NCBI RefSeq assembly: GCF_000239275.1
Contig: NZ_JH417569.1
Span: 1 to 47,015, forward strand
DNA length: 47,015 nt
Reading direction: 5' to 3'
Source: Megasphaera geminata F0357
GTDB lineage: Bacteria; Bacillota; Negativicutes; Veillonellales; Megasphaeraceae
Shown here: in pieces, positions 8,773-17,473 of the stretch
Numbering within the stretch: position 1 is the first letter of the stretch
Layout: each line of letters begins with the position of its first letter
The notes under the pieces: model-generated
The model's input: only the letters and a program-made list of their open reading frames with translations
Told to the model about the DNA's origin: nothing
Database searches by the model: none
Position numbers and translations under genes: made by a program

Positions 8773-9607
8773 GCGAGCACCTCCATGGTAAATTCCGATG
8801 CGGCCATGTCGTCGGCCGTCACATAGTATAAATTATCAATAAAATGTTCTTTAAATGACGCCGGGCCGTGAGCCGTTTTTGCCGCTGCCGTACCGGCTAA
8901 ATTATAAGCTGCGTGCCGCAGAAAGCCGCGATGAGCGGCGAAACAACGGCGGCATATACGGCAATGACGCCGCCGAGTGAACAACCGCAGCCGGTGATGC
9001 GTTCCATCATGGGAGAACCGCCGTTACAATAAAGCGCGCAAGTACCGTCCGTGATCAGATCTTCCGCGCCCGATACGGCAACGGCACCGCCCGTAAAACG
9101 TGCCAGAGAAACGGCCGCGTCCAGGGCTGTGCGGACCGTGTCCGTTGAATCGACACCGCGCACCTGGGACATGGCGGAACCGCCGTTCAGGCCCCAGAGG
9201 CCCGCCAGGGCGATAATTTCCGATGCATTGCCGCGAATGATTGCAGGCGGGCAGTTTCTGGCTGTTGACAGGAGTTTTGTCCGCAGCTCGCCGAGACCGA
9301 CGGCGACCGGATCGAGGACCCACGGCTTGGCCGAGCGATGTAATTGTACCATCGCGGCAGGGACGGTCCGTTCATGAACCGGTAAGAGAGTGCCGACATT
9401 AATGTACATGGATTGGCCGGCAATGGCTAATGCCGTACCCTCATCGGGTAAATAGACCATGGCGGCGGAACCGCCGACGGCGAGCTGCGCATTGGCGACA
9501 AAATCAATAGTAACAAAATTTGTAATCGAACCGGCTAAAGGCGTCGTTTCGTGTACTGCCGTCACGGCAGCCGCAGCTTGCGTTCGCAGCTCTTTTTCTG
9601 TAAGCAT
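8769..9607 (-). CDS. thiM: Hydroxyethylthiazole kinase, interrupted by one frameshift
   Basis: Phosphorylates 4-methyl-5-(2-hydroxyethyl)thiazole with ATP for thiamine salvage. The N-terminal 230 residues carry the family motifs THYVTIDF-like ITNFVTIDFVANAQLAVGG, the LDPVAVG nucleotide region, IRGNASEI and the catalytic-loop ITGCGCSLGGVIA. The Cys in GCGCS is typical of ThiM. Near 8915 the frame shifts by one base. Adding one C there joins AAFCG directly to HAAYNLAGTAAAKTAHGPASFKEHF, the usual ThiM C-terminus. The repaired protein is about 279 residues. No TPP riboswitch is visible upstream. It is translated ahead of, and overlapping, the thiamine-binding protein gene. Confidence 0.88.
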
Positions 9608-9637
9608 AAAAACACCTCGCTATCATCATCTGACTAC

Positions 9638-9666
9638 ATTATAGTAAGATATCCGTGAGTACGCAA
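9638..9666 (-). promoter_or_regulatory. Probable promoter of thiM
   Basis: Minus-strand TTGCGT (9661-9666), 17-base spacer, TATAAT (9638-9643), about 30 bases before the thiM start. The short leader leaves no room for a TPP riboswitch. Confidence 0.6.
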
Positions 9667-9679
9667 ATAAGCCGTTCAG

Positions 9680-9708
9680 TTGCTTTTTAATCTCCGGTTT
9701 TATATAAT
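9680..9708 (+). promoter_or_regulatory. Probable promoter of the repeat protein / lptD-like genes
   Basis: TTGCTT (9680-9685), 17-base spacer, TATAAT (9703-9708), diverging from the thiM promoter. Confidence 0.55.
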
Positions 9709-9774
9709 AATAACTGATTATCGAAGTAAGATGTCATTGCCTACGGCAATAGAAAAACAGGAGGAATGACGAGT

Positions 9775-10945
9775 ATGTGGAAAAGAAAAGTAGCCGCGCT
9801 CTTGACAGTTTTTTCTGTATGCGGCGCTGTTGCCGGCGCTGCCGATTATACAATTTTAGAAAAAACGGAAAAAGTGGAAACCAGCGTTTACGGGACAACT
9901 CAATCCGGTTCGTTGAACAGCCGTATCGCTGCACTTGATAAACTGTTGAACGGGTCTGATTCCGTGTCCGGCAGCATTGATGCGAAGACCGATGAATTAT
10001 ACAAAGAGGTTTACGGCAATACAGGCTCCGACCTGTCTATGATGGCGGCTGTTAACATGATGCAGCGCCAGTATTCGGGATCCGTTACGAACGATTCTCT
10101 TGTGACGCGTGTGGGTGAACTTGAAGAGGGTATTAACGGCAAGGCGGGTACCGGTTCTTTGCGCGGCCGTGTGGCTTCACTTCGTTCCGTTATGCTGGGG
10201 AATAAGAAATTTGTGTCTCAAGTTGTCACCGTTCCGGCAGGGACGGTTGTGGAACTGATCAACGAAGATCCTATTGAATCGAAGACGCTTACGGAAGGAG
10301 ATCGCCTTACCTTTTCCGTTGCCGAGGATATTATGATCGGTGATGTTGTCGCTATTCCCCGCGGGATGCAAGCGGACGGTACTGTAAGCAAAGCTCGTAA
10401 AGCGGGCCGTTTCGGTCGCGACGGAAAAATTGAAATCACATACGATTCCGTCCATGCCGCAGACGGTTCGCCTGTCGCTCTTGTCGTAGGGGAAAAGACG
10501 AAAGAACAGTATAAACGCACTGCCGGTGCGGTCGGAGCGTCGGCGGCCGGAGCGATTATCCTTGGCCCCGTCCGGTCTTGTAGGCGGTCTTTTTGTCAAA
10601 GGACATGACGTGAATATTCCGGCAGGCTCAACCATGTATGCTGAAACGGATCCCGATACGGATGTCGTCGGCTTCAAAATAGAAGGAAAAACGGAAAATA
10701 TGGAAACGGCCGATATGGCTGCGCGCGGCGTCGTTGTTTCTTCTGCCGATGAAATGGAAGATATGATCGTGCCCGTGACCGCTGTACCGGAACCGAAAGC
10801 GGAAAAGACGGCTGAAACGGAAGAATCTCATGTTTCTCAGACGGAACCTGCCGTTGCGGAAAACGGCTCCGACGGTATCCGGCCCGTTGATTTAGATGAT
10901 TCCGATGACGAAACAATCATTACTATTACCCCGACTAAGCAGTAG
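9775..10945 (+). CDS. Secreted repeat protein of unknown function, interrupted by one frameshift
   Basis: I do not recognise a named family. Residues 1-22 form a signal peptide ending AGA-AD. Residues about 29-143 hold three imperfect repeats of roughly 30 residues, with a pattern like EKxEKLExxVYGxxxxGSLxxRVxxLxxxLxG. Residues about 150-240 form a beta-rich domain (VPAGTVVELINEDP, GDVVAIPRGMQADGTV, KAGRFGRDGKIEITYDSV), a pattern seen in many envelope proteins annotated hypothetical. A Gly/Ala-rich hydrophobic stretch follows. Near 10571 the frame shifts by one base. Removing one C gives ILGPVGLVGGLFVKGHDV, and the acidic, Pro-rich tail ends at 10945, about 389 residues in all. The ATG at 9775 is eight bases after GGAGGAA. 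The next gene is an LptD-like protein, suggesting an envelope role. Confidence 0.75.
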
Positions 10946-10962
10946 GTATACAGGTGGTTCAG

Positions 10963-12486
10963 ATGAACAAACGACTGACCGCGCTGGTCATGGCTTTAGC
11001 CGTACCCTTGACGTTTTCAGCCAATGCTGCTGACCGGACGGGGACGGATCAATCACACATAAAAAATACGCCTGTCGGAAAAAACGGCACTGCGACGGCT
11101 GTTTTTCCCGTAGATCTGGATGCTGTCAGTGCGAAGGAAAATACAATGCCTCAGCCGGCAACGAAGGTCGAGGCCGATACCCTGTATGTCCGTAATCCGG
11201 ACGGATATATGCAGGGGCGCGGCAATGTTGATGTTACGCGTGGCACCGATGAAATACATACGGGGTTTATTACGGGCAATTCCAAAACGCAGGTTTATGA
11301 AACAAAAGGGCCCACCATTTATATAAGCGATGACCAGGTTGTTACGGCTGACGGTGCTATTTATGATGCCGCTCACGGTACCGCATCGGTTGACAAAGTG
11401 GACGGTTATGCGCTGAATGTCAATTCGGCCCTGTATTTTCGCGGCGAAGGGGCAAAGCTTGCCGACGGCTCCGTATATATGAAGCACGGGCTGATAACAA
11501 CTCCCCATGCCGTTGCGAAAACACCGGATTATTATATAACGGCTGATGATATTCATATTTATCCCGGGGAAAAATACACTGCCGAAAACACGAAATTATG
11601 GTTTAAACATATCCTCATACTGACGTACGGGCATTATGAAGGGACTCTGGATAAAGAAGAAAGTACACACCCCTGGTTTTTTTCACTCCTGCCCAGACCG
11701 TCCTTTAACAGTAAAGACGGCTTTGGCGTAAAAGGTGATGCTCAGTTTCCGCTGTCAGCGGATAAATCGGTACAACTTAACGCCGAATACAGGATTTCTA
11801 CAAAACGCGGTTTTAAACCTACTCTTACGGTGGTTAAATATTCTCCTGTCGGCAGATTTTCTTTCGGATATAGTAAAAGCGTCAGCAGTGTGACTGATAA
11901 CGATGATTATATCTGGGTTACCAAATGGCCCGAACTGACATATAATACCCCGTCGTTCAGGCTCGGCAGTACGGGCCTGACGATGAACGGCTCCGCGAGC
12001 TACGGCAAGTGGGAGGAGAGCGGTGTCGGCAAAGGTACGCACAAAGGAATATCCGTCAGCATATCTCATGATCCGATCCGTCTGTGGAAGGGAGCGGCTC
12101 TCCATCTGTATGCGGGGTATCGAAAAGATTGGTATGAAATCGGCCATAATATCCGCAAAGACCCTTATTGGGGCGCTGTATTGAAACAGCAGATTTCAGA
12201 CCGGTTTTGGACAAGCATCTGGTATAAGCAGCACCATATTTCAGGGGCAACACCCTACGGTTTCGACTCCATCGGCTATCCGCATCAAGCCGGTATTCTG
12301 TTCGGATATGCCGTCTCGCCCCGTGACGCGTTTATTTTCTCTTTATCCAGAGAAACGGATAATAATCATATTGACTATCGTAATTATACATGGGTTCGCG
12401 ATCTTCACTCGTTTATCGCGACTATTACGTACAAGCAGGTGCAGAAACAGTGGGAAATTAAAGTTACGGCAAAGGATTTTGAGTAA
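10963..12486 (+). CDS. LptD/OstA-like outer-membrane protein
   Basis: About 507 residues, starting at the ATG behind CAGGTGGTTCAG, with a signal peptide ending near ANA-AD. Residues about 55-200 resemble the OstA/LptA-type beta domain (VEADTLYVRNPDGYMQGRGNVDVT, and a second unit from TGFITGNSKTQVYETKGPTIYIS). The rest has alternating aromatic strands (for example WYEIGHNIRKDPYWGAVL, FWTSIWYKQHH) typical of a beta barrel, with a C-terminal strand region. It is shorter than classical LptD (usually above 700 residues), so it may be a divergent LPS-transport protein or another barrel with an OstA domain. It is a strong sign that the organism has an outer membrane. It lies 17 bases after the repeat-protein gene, probably in one operon. 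Confidence 0.72.
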   Translation: MNKRLTALVMALAVPLTFSANAADRTGTDQSHIKNTPVGKNGTATAVFPVDLDAVSAKENTMPQPATKVEADTLYVRNPDGYMQGRGNVDVTRGTDEIHTGFITGNSKTQVYETKGPTIYISDDQVVTADGAIYDAAHGTASVDKVDGYALNVNSALYFRGEGAKLADGSVYMKHGLITTPHAVAKTPDYYITADDIHIYPGEKYTAENTKLWFKHILILTYGHYEGTLDKEESTHPWFFSLLPRPSFNSKDGFGVKGDAQFPLSADKSVQLNAEYRISTKRGFKPTLTVVKYSPVGRFSFGYSKSVSSVTDNDDYIWVTKWPELTYNTPSFRLGSTGLTMNGSASYGKWEESGVGKGTHKGISVSISHDPIRLWKGAALHLYAGYRKDWYEIGHNIRKDPYWGAVLKQQISDRFWTSIWYKQHHISGATPYGFDSIGYPHQAGILFGYAVSPRDAFIFSLSRETDNNHIDYRNYTWVRDLHSFIATITYKQVQKQWEIKVTAKDFE

Positions 12487-12623
12487 TCTGTGAACTGTGG
12501 CAGGTGTCCCGTCTGTTACAGTTTTTCCTTTCGGGAATCAACACTGAAAGAGTGTTGATTGTAACGCATTCCTGTGCTATACTGCGTGTAAGAGGACAGG
12601 GGTCTTCTGAAGGAGTGATTGCG

Positions 12624-13043
12624 ATGAAAGTTGAAGAAGGTACGATCGTATCCGTTTTTGCAGACGGATCGGCAGAAGTAAAAGTAGGCCGTCATTCGGA
12701 CTGTATTGCCTGCGGTGCATGTGAAGGCGCAAATGATATTGTCGTTACGGCTTTGAATCCTGTGAATGCGCAGGAAGGACAGCATGTGAAATTTGAGTTC
12801 CACGACACCAATATTGTTGTCGGAGCCTTTATCTGTTTCGTTATGCCTCTTCTTCTGGCGGCAGCCGGCGCGGTTATCGGTTACTTGGTCAGCGTTTCGG
12901 CAGGTACGGAACAAGTACAAAGTGAGGTTATCGGCGCCGTTATTGCTTTCCTTATCGGTTTGGGCGGCGTCAAGTATTTTGACCGCTCATTATCAAAAAA
13001 TGAAAAATCGAAACCGAAAATTATTGAGATTATTACAGCCTGA
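12624..13043 (+). CDS. rseC: SoxR-reducing system protein RseC family
   Basis: Inner-membrane protein of 139 residues. It has an N-terminal beta domain with the Cys motif CIACGACEG (spacing C-x2-C-x2-C) and then two membrane helices (about residues 70-95 and 103-122). In E. coli RseC works with the Rsx/Rnf ferredoxin-linked complex. Here no rnf genes are adjacent, so the role is inferred from the family only. The ATG at 12624 is nine bases after AAGGAG. A longer upstream frame starting at 12504 is rejected because it contains no family sequence. The gene is followed immediately by a bidirectional hairpin. Confidence 0.85.
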   Translation: MKVEEGTIVSVFADGSAEVKVGRHSDCIACGACEGANDIVVTALNPVNAQEGQHVKFEFHDTNIVVGAFICFVMPLLLAAAGAVIGYLVSVSAGTEQVQSEVIGAVIAFLIGLGGVKYFDRSLSKNEKSKPKIIEIITA

Positions 13044-13048
13044 TACGT

Positions 13049-13094
13049 AAAAAGCCTTGTTTTTCAGGAAAGGCCTGAAAGACAAGGCTTTTTT
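13049..13094. terminator. Bidirectional terminator between rseC and the GDT1-type exporter
   Basis: Outer stem AAAAAGCCTTGT/ACAAGGCTTTTT encloses an inner hairpin TTCAGG/CCTGAA. It ends in T runs on both strands, between convergent genes. Confidence 0.88.
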
Positions 13095-13101
13095 ATAGCG
13101 G

Positions 13102-13674
13102 TTAACCGATGAAACCGAAGGTATACGCCAATTCAATACAGCCGCAGAGGATGAAAAAGAGAGCCGAAAAAAATTGAATCCGTTCGGATGAAATATGATT
13201 GTTAATAAATGTACCCGCGAGAACTCCGAGACTGTCGGCCGCAACCATACCGAGAGTCGTACCGATAATAAGGGGGCCCCACGCCCCGAAGCGGGCCGCA
13301 ATAGTGATGGCGGCAAGTTGTGTTTTATCCCCCGTTTCAGCGAGAAAAAAGGCAATGGCTACCGTCCAGAAGGGGTTGATAAAGGTCTTCTTTTCTTTGA
13401 ATTTTTCTTCTCTTTTGTTGCTGAACAGCGTGCTTGCGCCGAAGGCAAGAAATGCGGCGGCAGCGGCGATATGAATATACGCCATGTTAATGGCCGAATT
13501 CAAGTATATACCGATGAGAATGGCAACGAGATGGTTCAGGATTGTAGAGAAGAGCACGGCGAACATAACGGTCTGCCATCTGTATTTTGCCGCAAAGGTC
13601 ATGACGAGAAGCTGCGTTTTATCACCCAACTCGGCGAGAAATACCATAATGAATGCTGTGATAAATGCGGTCAT
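13102..13674 (-). CDS. TMEM165/GDT1 (UPF0016) family cation exporter
   Basis: Six-helix membrane protein of 190 residues with the duplicated family signature E-x-G-D-K-T: ELGDKTQL near residue 15 and ETGDKTQL near residue 118. Bacterial members export Mn2+ and eukaryotic ones move Ca2+/Mn2+ in exchange for H+. The basic cytoplasmic loop SNKREEKFKEKK separates the two halves, as is usual. It lies 16 bases downstream of the anchored hypothetical gene, with AAAGGAGATTTTCCCGCT before its ATG, so the two are probably cotranscribed. No yybP/Mn riboswitch was recognised upstream. Confidence 0.9.
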   Translation of the reverse strand: MTAFITAFIMVFLAELGDKTQLLVMTFAAKYRWQTVMFAVLFSTILNHLVAILIGIYLNSAINMAYIHIAAAAAFLAFGASTLFSNKREEKFKEKKTFINPFWTVAIAFFLAETGDKTQLAAITIAARFGAWGPLIIGTTLGMVAADSLGVLAGTFINNHISSERIQFFSALFFILCGCIELAYTFGFIG

Positions 13675-13690
13675 AGCGGGAAAATCTCCT

Positions 13691-14725
13691 TTATTGCGGC
13701 AACCTTTCGGAACGTTTCACGATCGTTCCGTTTTTCAGACGCAATGATAAAATTTCAAGCGCGCCCGCCGTATCCGTCAGCGTGCCTCTTTCAATAAGCG
13801 CCTGTTGGGACGGGATGAGCGGGTTTAAGAGAAATTGTGAGGTTATGGGGGAACTGCTCTTATAAATGCTGATATGCAGGTCCGCCGTGTAGAGAAGTGC
13901 GCCGTCGCTGTTGCGGCGTAATGTATACCGACAAAGAACGTCGTCGATGTCGCCGTTTCCCTGCGGGTAAACAGGTGCATATTGAAGACGCAGGAAGGTT
14001 TTTCCGTCGCCCGGATCCTTCTGAAGAGAAGAATTGACAGCCTCTATGCTCACGTAGCAGTTCATTCTGCGGACTGTATCTTCATTATATGTATCAAGGG
14101 CTTTTTCATACGCTTTGTTTACGGCTGTCAGAAAGGCGATACTGTCGGCAAGGCCGGTTATATGCCATGAAGCGTTGCTCTTTTCTAATAGAATTGTACA
14201 GGGGATGGTTGATCTGATAAGGTCGTTGTATAAATAAACGGTTATTTTCGCTTTGCCGGGTGCCGTCTCTTTACTCATGCCGCGGGAACTGTAATGCCAT
14301 CCTTTCAGGGGAACGGAAAAACCGAAGCTGTGCAGGATGTCGCTTGCGGCGTTTGCTTTAGTTCCGTCCGGATCGTATTCGGAGGAATTGTTCAGACCGT
14401 CCGCCAAAAGCGCATGAAGATCGATTTCAAAAGCGGATCGAGCCGGCATTCCCGTGAGTTTCAATATAGTCGCAAACGCGTCGCCTTGCTGGCGCTTTAC
14501 CAAGTCATCGAAGAGGTCGCGGGCGATTTTCCTGTCGTGTACAAGCTCGAAAAATCCGGCCTCGTCACCGTTGTCAAACGATGTGATGACACGGCCTAGC
14601 GCATAGTCCGGCGTCTTTTCGTATAGCTCATGACGGGAAAGCACCGCAAAAGCAAGGCACAGCACAATCACCAGGACAGAACTGATTGTACGCGCGTCGA
14701 CAAGACTTGTGCTCGGCTTTGTCAC
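13691..14725 (-). CDS. Single-pass membrane-anchored protein of unknown function
   Basis: I do not recognise a family. The product is 344 residues. Residues about 13-30 form one hydrophobic segment after a short N-tail, so most of the protein is probably periplasmic. The segment after it (ALGRVITSFDNGDEAGFFELV) resembles small periplasmic accessory domains that precede substrate-binding parts. The rest is mixed alpha/beta, with a Tyr-rich stretch around residue 230-260. There are no Cys pairs or catalytic motifs that I can name. The start is GTG at 14725, eight bases after AGAAGG. It is followed by the GDT1-type exporter gene 16 bases later, so an envelope or metal-related role is possible but not shown. 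Confidence 0.7.
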   Translation of the reverse strand: MTKPSTSLVDARTISSVLVIVLCLAFAVLSRHELYEKTPDYALGRVITSFDNGDEAGFFELVHDRKIARDLFDDLVKRQQGDAFATILKLTGMPARSAFEIDLHALLADGLNNSSEYDPDGTKANAASDILHSFGFSVPLKGWHYSSRGMSKETAPGKAKITVYLYNDLIRSTIPCTILLEKSNASWHITGLADSIAFLTAVNKAYEKALDTYNEDTVRRMNCYVSIEAVNSSLQKDPGDGKTFLRLQYAPVYPQGNGDIDDVLCRYTLRRNSDGALLYTADLHISIYKSSSPITSQFLLNPLIPSQQALIERGTLTDTAGALEILSLRLKNGTIVKRSERLPQ

Positions 14726-14874
14726 CCCGAAAACCTTCTTTCTGTTAAATAAAGATTATTTATACATGCTGCATAACAAATTACATTATAACACAGAAGG
14801 TACCGTTTGTGGTTTATATACGTTTAGTCAAATGTAGTCAAATGAACTTTGTGCCGGAGACGGAGGATATATGC

Positions 14875-16537
14875 ATGGTAATAATTCACGATTTGACAAA
14901 TGACAGAGAAATAGAAGCGCAGGAGGAACAGACTTTAGCATCGGTCTGTCCTTCGGTATCGGGAGAAACTGCATGGCCTGTTGCAGGCGCCTATTATCAT
15001 GACGAATTTGTCGGCCTTCAGGAAAAAGTCGGTGCGGGAGGCGCCGTTCGCTGGGTGCCTCTCAATTCACTTGCAGGGAATCAGGCCCTTGTCAGGAGCT
15101 GTATCCTTTTGCTGGTATGTGCCGTAGCGGATGTGTTTCCCGGCGGGACCGTCAAGGTGCGGCACGCTCTCCGCAAGGCTCTGTATTGTGAACTCAATAC
15201 GGGACGTACGCTGACCGGGGCGGATGTCGTTCGTATCAAAGCCCGCATGAACGAACTTGTTGAGGATAAAGAACCGATTGAGCTGATCGGTTCCGTTGAA
15301 AAGACGGTGAGTGAAACGTGCCGACAAATTATACGGTGAGCAGGACGCCGAACAGGCCGGACATGTTGTTGCCGGGAATATTGCCGTATACCGCTGCGGT
15401 GATGTAACCGATTGTTATATGGGACCGCTTTTACCGGATATGGGCTATATTACGCGTTTTAACTTGCGCCTTTACGGTTCCGGGGTGATTCTGGAGACTC
15501 CCGAACCTGAAAATCCGCAAACACTTCCTGTATACAAAGATATTCCCAAAATGGCGCAATTGTTTTTGGAGGCGGAAGAGTGGGGACGTATCGTTCACTG
15601 CGAATATGCAGCCGACTTGAACCGGCACATCGCCGAGGGAACAGTTCATACGGTAATTGACATGTCCGAAGCTTTACAAACAGAAAAAATCAGGGCGGTC
15701 GCCGATACCGTGTTTTTCCGGCGGCCGTCGTTCAAGGTGGTTCTCATTGCGGGCCCTTCATCATCGGGCAAGACAACCTTCTGTAAGCGGTTACAGGCGT
15801 ACCTTAGGGCAGCCGGATTAAAACCGCTTGCCCTTTCTTTGGATGACTATTTTTTTAATCGTGAAGACACGCCGAGGAACCCGGACGGTTCGTATGATTT
15901 TGAATCACTTAGGGCGGTTGATATTGAACTCTTCAATAAGCAGATCCATGAACTTCATCAGGGGGTGCCCGTGCATCTGGCACGCTTTGATTTCATGACG
16001 GGTAAACGCTGTTATGATAAAGATGCGACGCTAATGCCGGCAGGCGGACTGATCATGGTGGAAGGACTGCATGCGCTCAATGACTCGCTGACGTATATGT
16101 TGCCGCGTGATGAGAAATTTAAAATTTCTCTCGGCGTGTTGACTCAAATCCGCATTTTCGACCATAATCGCATACCTACCGCAGATACTCGTATTATCAG
16201 GCGTATGATTCGTGATTACAGATTTCGCAACTGCGGACCTGAACGGACTTTGGACATATGGCACGCAGTGCGGCAGGGCGAAGAAATTAACATATATCCC
16301 TATCAGGAAGATGCGGATATTCTCTTCAACACGGCCTTGCCTTACGAACTGTCCGCCATGAAATCGTATGCCGAGCCGTTACTGACGACAGTGAAGGCTC
16401 AAAGCCCGTATTATGCGGAAGTGAAGCGTCTTCTCCATGTCCTTGGTTCCTTCAGGCCGGTAGAGAGTAATTTGGTGCCGCGTAACTCGATTCTGCGCGA
16501 ATTCATCGGCGCACAGTCGGACGGGAGGAGTGAATAA
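14875..16537 (+). CDS. Nucleoside kinase with ThrRS-like N-terminus (uridine kinase family), interrupted by one frameshift
   Basis: The first frame gives a ThrRS SAD-like domain (VRHALRKALYCELNTGRTLTGADVVRIKARM). The second frame gives a P-loop kinase with Walker A AGPSSSGKTTF, LSLDDYFFN, the uridine-kinase-type FMTGKR and VEGLHALN. Firmicutes encode these as one protein of about 550 residues annotated nucleoside or uridine kinase. Here the two halves overlap in different frames around 15311-15339. Dropping one base near 15315-15325 joins them into a 553-residue product. The GTG at 15311 could allow a separate kinase to be made, but the middle region then lacks its normal lead-in, so a sequence error is the simpler view. 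The start ATG at 14875 follows GGAGGATATATGC. Confidence 0.85.
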
Positions 16538-16541
16538 TGAT

Positions 16542-16570
16542 TTGACAAAGAAAGGCCGCGTGGCTATAAT
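16542..16570 (+). promoter_or_regulatory. Promoter of yceD-rpmF
   Basis: TTGACA (16542-16547), 17-base spacer, TATAAT (16565-16570): a consensus sigma-70 site beginning just after the kinase stop codon and 21 bases before the yceD start. Confidence 0.9.
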
Positions 16571-16591
16571 AATATAGTCGAGGTAGAAAAG

Positions 16592-17092
16592 ATGAGGATT
16601 CAAGTCGAAAATGCGCGTAAAGAGGAAGGAACGCAATTCCCCTTTTCTTTTGTACAGCCTGCGTCTCAACTGGGCAATGTGGAAGACATGCCTTGGCACG
16701 ACAGCGGCATTGCCGTTTCGGGCAGCTATTGGTTCGACGGTGTTCATCTCCGTGTGGAGGGTACGGTCGGAACGACAGGTGTCTATACATGCGGTCGTTG
16801 CCTGACGCCGGTTGAGATAGAGCGAAAAGAAGCACTGTCGGAAGTCTATGGTACGGAAGCCGAGCTTCCTGACGATGTATCTCCTTATAACGGGGAATAC
16901 ATCGATTTGACAGAAACTGTTAGAGAACTCCTGATCCTAAGTGAGCCTATGAAAGTCTTGTGCCGGTCTGATTGCGCAGGCCTTTGTCCTGAATGCGGGG
17001 TAAACCTGAATGAAGGTGCCTGCAGTTGCCGTATTGACGGAACAGACCCGAGATTAGCGATTTTAGGCGACTTATTAAACCGAGAACACTAA
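16592..17092 (+). CDS. yceD: YceD family protein (DUF177), ribosomal large-subunit accumulation factor
   Basis: Protein of 166 residues of the DUF177/YceD family, linked to 23S rRNA accumulation and almost always encoded directly before rpmF, as here. The central YTCGRCLTPVE motif and the Cys-rich C-terminal block CRSDCAGLCPECGVNLNEGACSC probably bind zinc. A conserved acidic EYIDLTETVRELLILSEP segment lies between them. The ATG follows GAGGTAGAAAAG. It has its own strong promoter and is cotranscribed with rpmF, 32 bases downstream. Confidence 0.92.
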   Translation: MRIQVENARKEEGTQFPFSFVQPASQLGNVEDMPWHDSGIAVSGSYWFDGVHLRVEGTVGTTGVYTCGRCLTPVEIERKEALSEVYGTEAELPDDVSPYNGEYIDLTETVRELLILSEPMKVLCRSDCAGLCPECGVNLNEGACSCRIDGTDPRLAILGDLLNREH

Positions 17093-17124
17093 ATTCGTAC
17101 CAAGCTTTTAAGGAGGTGCAGATA

Positions 17125-17310
17125 ATGGCAGTACCGAAGAACAGACTATCCCAAACACGCCAAAAACGGCGCCGCGCTAACTGGAAATTGACGGCTCCAG
17201 GATTCGTGGAATGTCCGCAATGTCATGAAGCAGTTATGCCTCATCATGTGTGCCCCACTTGCGGGTTCTACAAAGGAAAGCAAGTTGTAAACAACATGTC
17301 TGCCGAATAA
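17125..17310 (+). CDS. rpmF: Ribosomal protein L32 (zinc-ribbon form)
   Basis: Structural protein of the 50S subunit, 61 residues. The N-terminus MAVPKNRLSQTRQKRRRANW is the classic L32 start and the zinc ribbon CPQC...CPTC is intact, so this is the zinc-containing form. The ATG at 17125 follows AAGGAGGTGCAGATA. It is translated after yceD, and a hairpin terminator ends the unit. The fapR-plsX genes that often follow rpmF in Firmicutes are absent here. Confidence 0.97.
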   Translation: MAVPKNRLSQTRQKRRRANWKLTAPGFVECPQCHEAVMPHHVCPTCGFYKGKQVVNNMSAE

Positions 17311-17316
17311 GAAGTG

Positions 17317-17346
17317 AAAGAGTGTGCCTTGGGCATGCTCTTTTTT
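17317..17346 (+). terminator. Terminator after rpmF
   Basis: AAAGAGTGTGCC pairs with GGCATGCTCTTT (one G-T wobble) around a short loop and runs into six T residues. Confidence 0.85.
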
Positions 17347-17433
17347 AATGTTAATGCCGCCTTTATAAGTGCCGTCCGGTATGAATACCTGGTATGCAGG
17401 GCGACGGATATGCAATACCCGTTTACAAATGAC

Positions 17434-17473
17434 AAAAAGAGTTGATGCACCGGACAGGCGCATCAACTCTTTG
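17434..17473 (-). terminator. Terminator of the response regulator gene
   Basis: Perfect 13-bp stem AAAGAGTTGATGC/GCATCAACTCTTT with an 11-base loop. On the minus strand the right arm continues into TTTTT, immediately after the response regulator stop codon. Confidence 0.88.

Noticed and set aside
8232-8791. Plus-strand open frames crossing the tRNA-Ser and the DUF77 gene
   Set aside because: One runs through the tRNA gene and the other is antisense to a recognised family protein.
9608-9700. TPP riboswitch upstream of thiM
   Set aside because: The leader is only about 30 bases and lacks the CTGAGA and ACCTGATCTGG elements.
15311-16537. Nucleoside kinase C-terminal half as a separate gene starting at GTG 15311
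   Set aside because: Firmicute homologues are single proteins of about 550 residues, no good ribosome site precedes the GTG, and one base change joins the halves.
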